Source: an uncultured Oscillospiraceae bacterium
GTDB taxonomy: Bacteria > Bacillota_A > Clostridia > Oscillospirales > Acutalibacteraceae
Assembly (NCBI GenBank): GCA_910589395.1
Contig: CAJUTL010000001.1
Location: 62,001 to 126,000, forward strand
DNA: 64,000 bases
Direction: 5' to 3'
The notes beneath the pieces were generated by a model. The model was given only the letters and a program-made list of their open reading frames with translations, was not told where the DNA came from and did no database searches. The translations under genes and the position numbers were made by a program. Positions 1 to 8,007 of this stretch are shown one piece after another (position 1 is the stretch's first letter; each line of letters begins with the position of its first letter).

Positions 1-818
1 GCCCCCACAAGCTTAAAGACAGAGCCGGGTGCATAGGCGCAAAAGGCCCTGTTCACCAGCGGCCCGTCCGGGTCTTCCGCGGCGGCTCCCAAATCGGTGG
101 GTGAATAGCTTGGCAGGCTCACAAGCGCGCGAATTTCACAATTCGGCACCTCTGTTATCACTACCGCGCCCTTTTTTAAGGGCTCGGAGGCCTTCTGTAC
201 TTCTCTTTGCAGGTCGCTGTCCAGGGTCAGAGCAATACCGCCCCGGGATTCCCGCAGGGAATCCGCCACCTGCCGGTCTCCCCCGGCTACCACCCGGCCC
301 AGTGCGTCTACCTGATAATAGACAGTGGCCTTTCCCGCATGGCTTTCCAACACATCGTTCATGGCAAGCTCTATGCCGCTTACCCCGCTTCCCATGCTGT
401 CCAAATAACCGATCACATGGGGGGCCAGCTGATCCTCCTGATACCGTTGCGGCACATTGAACAGATCGATACAGGGATTTTCCAGGCTGCGCTCCAGCTC
501 CATCAGAATGGGCTTACCGTCCTTCAGGGCCAGGGCCAGCCGCTGCCGGTATTCGCCGCCGGTGGCCTTTTCCAGCGCGCCGATGGCCTCTATGGTCGGT
601 GCTATTGCCGCTATCCACTTTCTCTTTTCCCCCACCAACGGACGAAGCTGGCAATCGTAAATAGCTCCTCTTGTTTGGGCCACGTCCAGTTGATAAACGC
701 TTTGCCCTTCCGCTGCCGCTACATATTCCGCGCTGCCGGAAATGCTCACAATGGAAAAGCAGGCGGCTCCAAATAAGAGCAGAAGCAAAAAAAATACGGC
801 ATATGCCTTTCTTTTCAT
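1..818 (-). CDS. Class B penicillin-binding protein, N-terminal part (runs off left edge)
   Basis: The minus strand is open from an ATG at 818 to the window edge, giving 272 codons with no stop. A lysine-rich start and one membrane segment (about residues 5-22) are followed by RGAIYDCQLRPL, which matches the RGxIYDRNG entry motif of the class B PBP dimerisation region. LTLDSDLQREVQ precedes the transpeptidase domain, and the visible end APGSVFK carries the S-x-x-K catalytic motif (Ser266, Lys269). It would cross-link peptidoglycan outside the membrane. ATG 821 is also possible, but GAGGTG lies 5 nt before 818 and only 2 nt before 821. The KTG motif is outside the window, so elongation, division and sporulation roles cannot be separated. 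Confidence 0.85.
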   Translation of the reverse strand, partial: MKRKAYAVFFLLLLLFGAACFSIVSISGSAEYVAAAEGQSVYQLDVAQTRGAIYDCQLRPLVGEKRKWIAAIAPTIEAIGALEKATGGEYRQRLALALKDGKPILMELERSLENPCIDLFNVPQRYQEDQLAPHVIGYLDSMGSGVSGIELAMNDVLESHAGKATVYYQVDALGRVVAGGDRQVADSLRESRGGIALTLDSDLQREVQKASEPLKKGAVVITEVPNCEIRALVSLPSYSPTDLGAAAEDPDGPLVNRAFCAYAPGSVFKLVG

Positions 819-855
819 CATTTCACCTCGATATTAGGAGTTGTTTCAGATAGAA

Positions 856-896
856 AAAATGCCAGCGGGCAGCCTATCGCCGCCCGCTGGCATTTT
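856..896 (-). terminator. Rho-independent terminator after the DUF378 gene
   Basis: A perfect 15-bp stem with core GCCAGCGGGC/GCCCGCTGGC (861-870 and 882-891) and an 11-nt loop is followed on the minus strand by a T run. It separates the DUF378 gene from the penicillin-binding protein gene. Confidence 0.85.
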
Positions 897-904
897 ACAA
901 ATGG

Positions 905-1111
905 CTATGCTCTTTCTCTGTCGTCACGGAACAACAGGGCAATGCACCACAGGGCGGCGATGGCTATGATCACGTAAATGATCCGGGCGATCACAGAGCC
1001 CTGTCCGCCGCAAATCCAGGCCACCAGGTCAAACTGAAAAATGCCCACCAGGCCCCAGTTGATTCCGCCGATGATAGCAAGAGCTAAAGCGATACGATCC
1101 AATACCGTCAT
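905..1111 (-). CDS. DUF378 family small membrane protein
   Basis: This 68-residue protein has two predicted membrane helices. The first contains the GGINWGLVG signature of DUF378 (YuzA-type) proteins and the second lies near residues 40-62, followed by a charged tail. The biochemical role of the family is unknown to me. The ATG at 1111 has AGAGGT about 9 nt upstream. It appears to be a single-gene unit, ended by the hairpin at 856-896 and divergent from the MATE gene. Family identity is clear from the motif and length. Confidence 0.85.
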   Translation of the reverse strand: MTVLDRIALALAIIGGINWGLVGIFQFDLVAWICGGQGSVIARIIYVIIAIAALWCIALLFRDDRERA

Positions 1112-1266
1112 ACTGTTCTACCTCTTTACTTGAGGAAACCTCTAAAAAACCTGCCTGGAAACGGCAAAACTCTCCGCTTCCGCAAAATTAGAGATCCCCT
1201 TGAAATTTTCAGGTCGTCCTTATTGTAACCCTGCGGCGGAAATTTATGCGCACCGCTTTTCTGTGA

Positions 1267-1295
1267 TTGAAAAACCGGTCGATTTGTGCTAAAAT
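1267..1295 (+). promoter_or_regulatory. Sigma-A type promoter for the MATE gene
   Basis: TTGAAA (1267-1272) and TAAAAT (1290-1295) are separated by 17 nt. Transcription would begin near 1302 and leave a leader of about 130 nt before the start at 1433. Confidence 0.7.
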
Positions 1296-1432
1296 GATTC
1301 GGTATGATCATTTCAGCCGGCGTGTTCCGCGCTTACAAAAAAACAGTTTTGTTTGAAATTTTCAAAAGATTTCTCTGCGCCGCAAAGCCTTTTTCGGGAC
1401 GATGGCGGCACACACTTAGAAAGGATGATTTT

Positions 1433-2812
1433 ATGAGCAATACAGCACAGGCCCAAAACAAAATGGGCACAGCCCCCATGCTGCCCCTGATCCTCTCCAT
1501 GGCACTGCCCGCCATGTTTTCCATGCTGGTGCAGGCCCTTTACAACATTGTAGACAGCTACTTTGTTTCCCAGCTGAGCCAAAAGGCCCTTTCCGCCGTT
1601 TCCCTGGCTTTTCCCATTCAAAATCTGCAGATCGCCTTTGCGGTAGGCACAGCGGTGGGCGTTACTTCCCTGATCTCCCGGCGGCTGGGACAGGGGCGCA
1701 AAGAAGAAGCCGGCTCGGCGGCGGCCCACGGCCTGCTGCTGGGCATTGCCACTTCCTTGCTATTCGCCGTATACGGCGCTTTTTTCACCACCCCCTTCTT
1801 TCAGATGTTTGAGTCTGATCAGGAGATCGTGGCTATGGGCGACCAATACATTTCCATCTGCTGCATTTTCTCCTTCGGCTGCTTTATTTCCGTGATGCTG
1901 GAAAAAACCTTGCAGGCCACGGGCAATATGATCTGGCCCATGGTGTTCCAGCTGGTGGGCGCCATTACCAATATCGCCCTGGATCCTATTTTTATCTTCG
2001 GCTATTTCGGCATGCCCGCCATGGGTGTGGCCGGCGCGGCGGTGGCCACGGTGGCCGGACAGATCGTCTCCATGATCGTATGTATTCTGGTGATGGCCTT
2101 CGGAAAACATGAGATCAAGATCAGCTTCAGGGGTTTTCGCCTGAGTCTTCGTACCATTCGGGATATTTACGCCGTAGGCCTGCCTGCCATTGTGATGCAA
2201 GCCATCGGCACGATAATGAACATGGCGATGAACGGCATTCTTTCCGGTTTTTCCACAGAGGCCTATACCGTGTTCGGCCTGTATTTCAAGCTGCAATCCT
2301 TTGTATTTATGCCCGTGTTCGGCCTGACTCAGGGGCTTCTTCCCATACTGGGCTACAACTATGGAGCAAGAAACAAGCACAGAATGCTTTCCGCGCTGAA
2401 GCAGGGGTGTATTATCGCCCTTGTCATTATGACGGCGGGAATGCTTGTCTTTTTACTGCTGCCGGAGCAGCTTTTGGGGATCTTCAGCGCCTCCGCGAAG
2501 CTTTTGGAGATCGGCGTTCCCGCTCTGCGCACCATTTGTACCTGCTTCCTGTTTGCCGCCTTGGGCATTGTGACCTCTACCCTGTTCCAATCCGTGGGCA
2601 GAGGAATCTACAGCCTGATCATTTCTTTGATGCGCCAGCTCCTTGTGCTGGTGCCCGTGGCATGGCTGCTGGCAGCTCTGGTAGGTGATGTGAGCGCCGT
2701 ATGGTGGGCCTTTCCCATTGCGGAAACCGTGTCTCTGGCGGCAAGTATTTTCTTCTTTCTCCGGCTGTACTCCAAGGAGCTGAAGCACCTGGAAACGGCA
2801 AACACACGCTAA
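1433..2812 (+). CDS. MATE family efflux transporter
   Basis: A 459-residue polytopic membrane protein with about 12 hydrophobic segments, MATE length, and the repeated two-half pattern of the family (LPAMFSMLVQALYNIVDSYF near the N-terminus, GLTQGLLPILGYNYGA in the second half). It probably exports cationic drugs or metabolites using an ion gradient. The substrate cannot be read from sequence. An upstream in-frame ATG at 1304 exists, but it lies at the expected transcription start and lacks a ribosome binding site. AAAGGATG before 1433 fits better. The M28 peptidase gene follows after 15 nt, so the two are probably co-transcribed. Confidence 0.9.
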   Translation: MSNTAQAQNKMGTAPMLPLILSMALPAMFSMLVQALYNIVDSYFVSQLSQKALSAVSLAFPIQNLQIAFAVGTAVGVTSLISRRLGQGRKEEAGSAAAHGLLLGIATSLLFAVYGAFFTTPFFQMFESDQEIVAMGDQYISICCIFSFGCFISVMLEKTLQATGNMIWPMVFQLVGAITNIALDPIFIFGYFGMPAMGVAGAAVATVAGQIVSMIVCILVMAFGKHEIKISFRGFRLSLRTIRDIYAVGLPAIVMQAIGTIMNMAMNGILSGFSTEAYTVFGLYFKLQSFVFMPVFGLTQGLLPILGYNYGARNKHRMLSALKQGCIIALVIMTAGMLVFLLLPEQLLGIFSASAKLLEIGVPALRTICTCFLFAALGIVTSTLFQSVGRGIYSLIISLMRQLLVLVPVAWLLAALVGDVSAVWWAFPIAETVSLAASIFFFLRLYSKELKHLETANTR

Positions 2813-2827
2813 AGGAGAGGATATCAA

Positions 2828-3760
2828 ATGACAGAGCTTTCTCAGGAAATCCTGGAACGATACCAGGTGAGAAACACCAAAAAGCAAAAGGCTGCCTTCC
2901 GGGAATTTTCGAAAGCGAAATTGCCGGGGCTTTCCGAAGAAACCGGGGGAAGGCTGGTTCGCAGCAACAACCTGGTTTTAGGTGATCCGGATCACGCCCG
3001 GGTCGTATTTTCCGCCCACTATGATACCTGCACTACCTTGCCTGTTCCCAATTTTCTTACCCCGAAAAACATTCCTCTCTATGTGCTTTACAATCTGCTT
3101 TTGTGCGTGTTTTTCTTTCTTGTGGCGGGCGGCGTATCCTTTCTTCTAATGAGGCTGACCCACATTTTTCTGGTTGCCTATTTCGGCAGCCTTGCCTCTG
3201 CTTTACTTCTCTTTCTGCTGTTTTTTGCCGGAAAGCCCAATCCCCATACAGTGAACGACAACACCTCCGGCGTGATCTCCCTCTGCGAGGTCTACGCTTC
3301 TCTTACGGAGGAGCAGCGGGAAAAAGCGGCCTTTGTCTTTTTCGACAACGAAGAGCTGGGGCTGTTTGGCTCCCGCCTGTTTTTGAAGCGGCATAAAAAA
3401 GAAATGCCGGAAACGCTGCTTTTGAATTTGGACTGCGTTTCCGATGGAGACCATCTGATGATGATCCTGAACAAAACCGCGCGAAGCCTTTGGGAGCCCG
3501 CCCTGCGGGAGGCCTTCCAGCAGGAGATCCCTCCGGGGAAAACCGTGCTTTGGGAAAAATCCTCCTCCACGCTTTACCCCTCCGACCAGCTGGGCTTTCC
3601 CTGCTACACCGCCATGGCGGCCTTTCGGAAAAGCAAGCTCTGCGGCCTGTACCTGAGCCGTATCCACACAAAGCGGGACACCGTGCTTCAGGAAGAAAAT
3701 ATCAGCTGGCTGCAGAGCAGCTGTAAACGATTGATAGAAGGGCTGGTTTATAAGAATTAG
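2828..3760 (+). CDS. M28 family zinc peptidase with internal membrane hairpin
   Basis: 310 residues. The ligands expected of a di-zinc M28 aminopeptidase are visible: HYD (His64, Asp66), NDNTSG (Asp144), DNEELGLFGS (Glu175/176), Asp202 in NLDCVSDG, and His280 in RIHTKRDT. Unusually, two hydrophobic segments (about residues 81-103 and 108-133) lie between the first ligand and the NDN motif. The metal site is therefore split across a membrane hairpin. It probably cleaves peptides or N-terminal residues at the membrane. AGGAGAGG precedes the ATG. It follows the MATE gene closely. Which face of the membrane holds the catalytic domain is not certain. Confidence 0.85.
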   Translation: MTELSQEILERYQVRNTKKQKAAFREFSKAKLPGLSEETGGRLVRSNNLVLGDPDHARVVFSAHYDTCTTLPVPNFLTPKNIPLYVLYNLLLCVFFFLVAGGVSFLLMRLTHIFLVAYFGSLASALLLFLLFFAGKPNPHTVNDNTSGVISLCEVYASLTEEQREKAAFVFFDNEELGLFGSRLFLKRHKKEMPETLLLNLDCVSDGDHLMMILNKTARSLWEPALREAFQQEIPPGKTVLWEKSSSTLYPSDQLGFPCYTAMAAFRKSKLCGLYLSRIHTKRDTVLQEENISWLQSSCKRLIEGLVYKN

Positions 3761-3761
3761 C

Positions 3762-4370
3762 AGTGAGCAATGAACAATTTTAAGGACAGATATACTGTAG
3801 GGACCGGTCTTCGGACAGTCCGCAGGTTACGTACAAAACCCGCGGACCGCCAAGGATGTCGGTCCCTACAGTATATTAGTCGTTAGAGAAGAACAAGCCT
3901 CTTTTGTCATTACTGAGCAAAAAGCGGAGTAAGCTCCGCTTTCCCGGCGAAGAATCTCGCCCTTAATTCCAAGGCAAAAGAACAAAGGACGAGATTCTTC
4001 ACCGAGAAAGCAAGGTTAAAAAGCTATAGCTTTTTGTGCTTGTCTGTTCAGTAATGACAAAGAGGAAAGTAGGCGGATAATCACTAAATTATAGTTTAGC
4101 ACACACCCTTGGCTCCCCTGAAAGGGGTGCTGTGCCCCGGTGGGGCACGTCCAGCACCGACCGAAGCGAAAGCGTAGAAAGCTGTCAGCCGCAGGCTGAC
4201 TGAGGGGTTCCGTGGTGGTGAAGTAGAAAATATAAGTTTCATATGATCCATCAGTGCCTATAACCCCTCCGTCACGGCTTCGCCGCGCCACCTCCCCTTT
4301 CAGGGGAGGCAAGAGTTATTGCGATTCGTCGGTTTGATAAATTCCAATCTTATCGAACTCCGCCCAAAAA
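3762..4370. repeat. Intergenic repeat mosaic (hairpin element, families B and A)
   Basis: No gene is visible. Contents in order: a family C fragment (3762-3782); an 87-bp hairpin element whose 17-nt arms (3790-3806 and 3860-3876) contain TGTAGGGACCG and its complement; a family B palindrome (3904-4062) with TGTCATTACTGAGC ends and the GAAGAATCTCG/CGAGATTCTTC core; a short AAATTATAGTTTAGC tract (4086-4100); and a family A element (4111-4310) bounded by GGCTCCCCTGAAAGGGG and CCCCTTTCAGGGGAGGC. The reading frame on the minus strand at 4016-4312 is made of repeat and is not a gene. Confidence 0.8.
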
Positions 4371-5729
4371 TTACTCATTTCTAATTTCTAATTGCTCATT
4401 ATTTTCCCTGAGCTCTGCCACAAAATCTGACAGCGTAAACCCGGCGTTTTGGGAAAAGCGCAGCTTTGTTTTTTCCCCTTCCCGGTAAAAGGCATAGCGG
4501 GTGATATAGGGCGTTTCCAGATAACGCACCTCCAGCTCCAGGCGGTCCTGCTCCATAGTCAGGGGAAAGACGGCGTGGGGCTGCTCGCCCCATTCCAGAT
4601 CCCACACAAAGCGGGAGCGGCCTTCCGTCCAGTGATCCGCCCTGTAACAAAGCCCGCTTTGGGAACCGTCGGCGTACCGGAGCGTCGCCTGCCCCGGCTC
4701 TGAAAAAGAAACGGAGACGATCCCCAGCGGATTTTCTCCGCAGGAGAAGCTTTTTTCGGAAAAGCGCTTTTCCCCTCTTGTTTTCAGGGAAGAGTTTTCC
4801 AGAATCGTCTCTTTTTCCTTACTTTTCCCGGAAAGCAAATGGCGGTGGGCAAGCTCCAGCAAATGCTTTGTTTTGCTGTTTTGAGACAGCGCCACCAGGC
4901 CCAGGCCCTGCTTCGGGGCAAGGAGACAAAGCTGCCCGAAGGCCCCGTCCATACGGTAAACGCCGCCGGGCCCCAGGTGAAATTGAAATCCATAAGAGTT
5001 CCCGGAAAAGGGACGCTTTTCCTCCGCCGCCTCCTGCTTAAAGGCCTGAGGGAACACGGCGTGGGCCAGATATTCCCGGGAGATCAGCTGCTTGCCCTTC
5101 CAAGAGCCCTCGTTCAGCAGCAGCCGGGCAATTTTTTCCAGGGAGGCAGGATACAGCCGCAGCCCCATGCCGCCCGCAATGAGGCCCTCCGGGGCATGTT
5201 CCCATCGGGCTTCCCGAATTTCCAATGGAAAAAACAACTCTTTATTCAAAAACTCCTCCAAGCTTTCTCCCGCCGCCTTTTGCACCAGGGCGGAAAGCAT
5301 ATGAGAACCATGGGTGCTGTAACGGTAATAAAAGCCCGGCTCGTGGGGAAATTCCTGGGCCAGGAAAGCCCGTATCCAGTCCTTTTGCGGAAAAAGCCCG
5401 TCATAGGTGTTTTCGTGAAGCCCGGAGGTCATGGAAAGCAGGTGGCGCACCTTGATTTTTCGCAGATTGGGGTGAGGACTCTCCGGCAGTTCTTCCCGAA
5501 ACCAATCCGTGATCCGGTCGTCCAGCCCCAAAAGCCCCCGATCCCAGGCAATGCCCACAGCCAGGGAGGCAAAGGATTTCGTCATGGAAAACAGGAGCCG
5601 CAAGCCGTTTTCCGGGTAAGGCTCTTGGCGGTATTCCCCCAGCCGCTTTTCCCTTCCGGTAAGAATCACGTGGCTGATGTGAATATCTTCTGCCTGCTCG
5701 CAGGCGGAAATGAATTCGGCAAAGCTCAT
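4371..5729 (-). CDS. Serine hydrolase of the beta-lactamase class C / PBP-like superfamily
   Basis: 452 residues. SMTK (Ser48 to Lys51) is the nucleophile/base pair of the family and YRYSTHGSHML (Tyr137) is the second active-site motif. DRITDWF and HLLSMTSGLH are typical of esterase or peptidase members rather than true beta-lactamases. There is no signal peptide, so the protein is probably cytoplasmic. Its ATG (5729) directly abuts the stop codon of the TIM-barrel gene, so the two are translationally coupled. The last roughly 11 codons (NNEQLEIRNE and stop) are written by a family C dispersed repeat, so the natural C-terminus was probably replaced or extended. Substrate unknown. Confidence 0.85.
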   Translation of the reverse strand: MSFAEFISACEQAEDIHISHVILTGREKRLGEYRQEPYPENGLRLLFSMTKSFASLAVGIAWDRGLLGLDDRITDWFREELPESPHPNLRKIKVRHLLSMTSGLHENTYDGLFPQKDWIRAFLAQEFPHEPGFYYRYSTHGSHMLSALVQKAAGESLEEFLNKELFFPLEIREARWEHAPEGLIAGGMGLRLYPASLEKIARLLLNEGSWKGKQLISREYLAHAVFPQAFKQEAAEEKRPFSGNSYGFQFHLGPGGVYRMDGAFGQLCLLAPKQGLGLVALSQNSKTKHLLELAHRHLLSGKSKEKETILENSSLKTRGEKRFSEKSFSCGENPLGIVSVSFSEPGQATLRYADGSQSGLCYRADHWTEGRSRFVWDLEWGEQPHAVFPLTMEQDRLELEVRYLETPYITRYAFYREGEKTKLRFSQNAGFTLSDFVAELRENNEQLEIRNE

Positions 5730-6542
5730 TTACAGCTGTTCCTTCAGCCAGGCGGCGGAGCGCCTTAAGTAGGAAAGCATCTCTTTTGCGCCGTAATGCT
5801 CCAGGGCAAAATTTCCCCGATAACCGTCCCGCTTCAGGCGGGAAAGGATCTCGGAAAGTTTCAGCTCTCCGCTTCCTACAGGACAGGGGTACAGGGCTTT
5901 TCCGTCCACAGAAATAGAGGGCGCTTCTCCACTGACAGCGGCATAGGCCCGATCCTTCAGGTGAACATAAGCGATTCTGTCCTTCAGAGCTTCATAGGCG
6001 GAAAGCTCTTCCTCCCCGGAAAAGGCAAAATTTCCGGTATCAAAGCAGCAGGAAAGGCCGGGGCAGCCTTCCAAAAACCGTTTCACACCCTGCAGGGTGG
6101 AAAAGGGGGCCAGGGAATTATCGTAATCCTCCAGGATCAGAGAGACCCCATAGCTCGCGGCCAGTTCCGCCAGTTGATTGACGCAGGAGATCATGCGCTC
6201 CACCTGGCGTTCCCGCTCCTCTTCCCCATCTTCCTGACGAAAAAAGCCGGGAATCACCAAAAGCCTTTTTATCCCCAGGAACCTGGCTGCCTCCAGAGTG
6301 GGCTCCGCCTGCTTTATCACCTCTGTGTCCCGGCCAAAATCAAAATAGGCGGGAATGCTGGAAATACACAGCCCGGCACAGGCAAGCTCATTTCCCAGCT
6401 CGTCCTCCCTGCCAAGAAGCTTGTTTTCCGAAACCTCCACCCCCTCGATCCCCAGGTCTCTGATTTCCCGCAGCGCCTCCGCCATGGAAACTTTTTCCTG
6501 CCGGGAGATCTCCAGCGCGTGGTCATAAAAAGTAGTGATCAT
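5730..6542 (-). CDS. Sugar phosphate isomerase/epimerase-like TIM-barrel protein
   Basis: 270 residues with the AP-endonuclease-2 type barrel. Metal-site residues are suggested by LILEDYDNS, CCFDTGNFAF, YVHLKDR and NFALEHYG, with the regularly spaced E, D, H and E of xylose isomerase-like barrels. Such proteins isomerise or epimerise sugars or sugar acids using a divalent metal. The ATG at 6542 is preferred over 6563 because GGGGGAG lies about 8 nt before it. It is the first gene of a two-gene unit with the serine hydrolase. Substrate cannot be assigned. Confidence 0.8.
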   Translation of the reverse strand: MITTFYDHALEISRQEKVSMAEALREIRDLGIEGVEVSENKLLGREDELGNELACAGLCISSIPAYFDFGRDTEVIKQAEPTLEAARFLGIKRLLVIPGFFRQEDGEEERERQVERMISCVNQLAELAASYGVSLILEDYDNSLAPFSTLQGVKRFLEGCPGLSCCFDTGNFAFSGEEELSAYEALKDRIAYVHLKDRAYAAVSGEAPSISVDGKALYPCPVGSGELKLSEILSRLKRDGYRGNFALEHYGAKEMLSYLRRSAAWLKEQL

Positions 6543-6651
6543 AAACACTTCTCCCCCTGTCAAATAAAAAAATTATACGCCGGGAAAGAGAATTTGTAAA
6601 GTCAGCACCGCTTTGTAAGCCCTAAATTGTGCGGGACTGTCAAGGGCATGC

Positions 6652-6690
6652 AAAAAGGACGGCCCCGCCAAACGCGGCCCGTCCTTTTTT
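6652..6690 (-). terminator. Terminator after lipoprotein 1
   Basis: A GC-rich imperfect hairpin (GGACGG near 6657-6662 with CCGTCC near 6679-6684) is flanked by AAAAA and TTTTTT. It can act on both strands and fits the end of the lipoprotein gene that stops at 6708. Confidence 0.7.
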
Positions 6691-6707
6691 AAGGCAACTA
6701 TCTGCCC

Positions 6708-7247
6708 TTATTCTTTCGCGGAAAATTCCTTGGAATAAAGCTCTGTGCCGTCCTCTGCCACACAGGTGACCACCACAACGGGATTTTCAGCTTCCACGGC
6801 CTCCTTTAAGGAAGCCGCTGTTAGTTCAAAGCTCTTTTCCATGCTTACCATGGCAGTTTCCAGCTCAGCGGAAACTGTTTTCACGTCCCGGTCTCCCAGT
6901 TCATAGAGAAAGGTGAAGACCATCTTGTTTTCCTCTCCGGCCACATTCACTTCCAGGCCGTTTCCGCCGCCAAGCTGCTCCTTCATGGTTTTCAGCTGGC
7001 TCTGCATCAGATCGGAATCGACAAAATCCTTTACTGTGGCATATTTGCCGGTTTCTGTACGGCCGCCGGCGGCAGAGACCGCAGAAGAGATCTCCCCGCT
7101 GCTGGTATTCCCGGTGGCAGCGCCGGAACTTCCGGTAGAAGAAGCGAGAGAGGAACCGGAGGATTTCCCAGAGCTGCAGGCGGCTAGAGATAACAGGCAC
7201 GCTACAAGCAGTGCGCAGGCAAACACACCAATGAGATTCTTTTTCAC
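6708..7247 (-). CDS. Secreted lipoprotein, paralogue 1 (DUF4854-like)
   Basis: 179 residues. The protein has a signal peptide ending in the lipobox LAAC (Cys24), a Ser/Gly/Thr-rich linker of about 50 residues, and a compact domain containing ATVKDFVDSD and ENPVVVVTCVAEDGTELYS. It resembles DUF4854 lipoproteins and has no assigned function. A GTG start at 7247 is chosen because AAAGG lies 9 nt upstream and the resulting N-terminus aligns with its neighbour. The ATG at 7271 would overlap that ribosome binding site. It lies downstream of a homologous gene (7362-7772). Confidence 0.75.
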   Translation of the reverse strand: MKKNLIGVFACALLVACLLSLAACSSGKSSGSSLASSTGSSGAATGNTSSGEISSAVSAAGGRTETGKYATVKDFVDSDLMQSQLKTMKEQLGGGNGLEVNVAGEENKMVFTFLYELGDRDVKTVSAELETAMVSMEKSFELTAASLKEAVEAENPVVVVTCVAEDGTELYSKEFSAKE

Positions 7248-7361
7248 AGCATTCAACCTTTCTCTATCCAAAGAATTTTTCCGAACTGTTCCTTTGTCCG
7301 AAGAAAGACAAAAGGAGACCCCTTTGAAAGCGGCCCCCTCCGGAAGATTTTTCTGTTTTGC

Positions 7362-7772
7362 TTACTTCGCGGCAAACTCCTTGGAGCACAGCTCTGTGCC
7401 GTCGTCCGCCAGATAAATAACTACAACCACAGGATTTTCTACCTTAACAGCGTCCTTCAGGGAGCCCGCGACGGTCTCAAAGGTGCCGGAAGCGGAATCC
7501 AGAGCGCCCTCCAGCGCGGCGCCCATAGCCTCGGCGTCCTGCCCATTCAGCGGGACGGTAAAGGTGTAGATCAGCTTATTGCCTTCTCCGGTAACCTCCA
7601 GAGAATCCGCCTGGTCACCGAGCTCGGCCTTCATTTCGTCCAGCTGCTTCTGCATGGTGTCGGACTTTACAAAATCCTCCACTGTAGCAAACTTTCCGCC
7701 GCAGGCAGCCAGAGACAGCAAACAGGCGGCCAGCAGCACAAGTGCCAAAGCGCGAATTACGGTTTTCTTCAT
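7362..7772 (-). CDS. Secreted lipoprotein, paralogue 2 (DUF4854-like)
   Basis: 136 residues. The signal peptide ends in LAAC (Cys24), and the folded domain (ATVEDFVKSD, ENPVVVVIYLADDGTELCS) is clearly homologous to the gene downstream. It lacks the long Ser/Gly linker. The ATG at 7772 with AGGAAA upstream is chosen over 7817, which would place extra charged residues before the signal peptide. A strong promoter lies at 7834-7862. The pair looks like a tandem duplication of an extracytoplasmic lipoprotein of unknown role. Confidence 0.75.
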   Translation of the reverse strand: MKKTVIRALALVLLAACLLSLAACGGKFATVEDFVKSDTMQKQLDEMKAELGDQADSLEVTGEGNKLIYTFTVPLNGQDAEAMGAALEGALDSASGTFETVAGSLKDAVKVENPVVVVIYLADDGTELCSKEFAAK

Positions 7773-7833
7773 TTTCCTCAGTACCTTTCTTCCAAAAATT
7801 TCAATTTCGGGGAACACCTAAAATCTACTGTAG

Positions 7834-7862
7834 AGTATACTCCAACTCTTTGTAAAAGTCAA
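7834..7862 (-). promoter_or_regulatory. Sigma-A promoter for the lipoprotein pair
   Basis: On the minus strand TTGACT (7862-7857) and TATACT (7839-7834) are 17 nt apart, close to consensus, about 62 nt upstream of the start at 7772. Confidence 0.8.
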
Positions 7863-7932
7863 GGTGAAAATCACCGTTTGTATACTTTTCATAAAACCTT
7901 GATTATTTCACAATACCAAAGGGAAAAAGCGC

Positions 7933-7961
7933 TTGACAAGCAGCTCGCTTCCTGCAATACT
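7933..7961 (+). promoter_or_regulatory. Sigma-A promoter for the aldo/keto reductase
   Basis: A consensus TTGACA (7933-7938) and AATACT (7956-7961) are separated by 17 nt. The leader before the start at 8008 is about 40 nt. Confidence 0.75.
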
Positions 7962-8007
7962 TTTATTAGCAAAAAACGGTAAGAGCCGTAGGAAAGGAAC
8001 ATGGGAT

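Noticed and set aside
1126..1311. 61-codon minus-strand frame between the DUF378 and MATE genes
   Set aside because: It covers the MATE promoter and has no domain. The gap is better explained as a divergent promoter region.
4016..4312. 98-codon minus-strand frame
   Set aside because: Made wholly of repeat families A and B. Similar frames do not persist in other copies.
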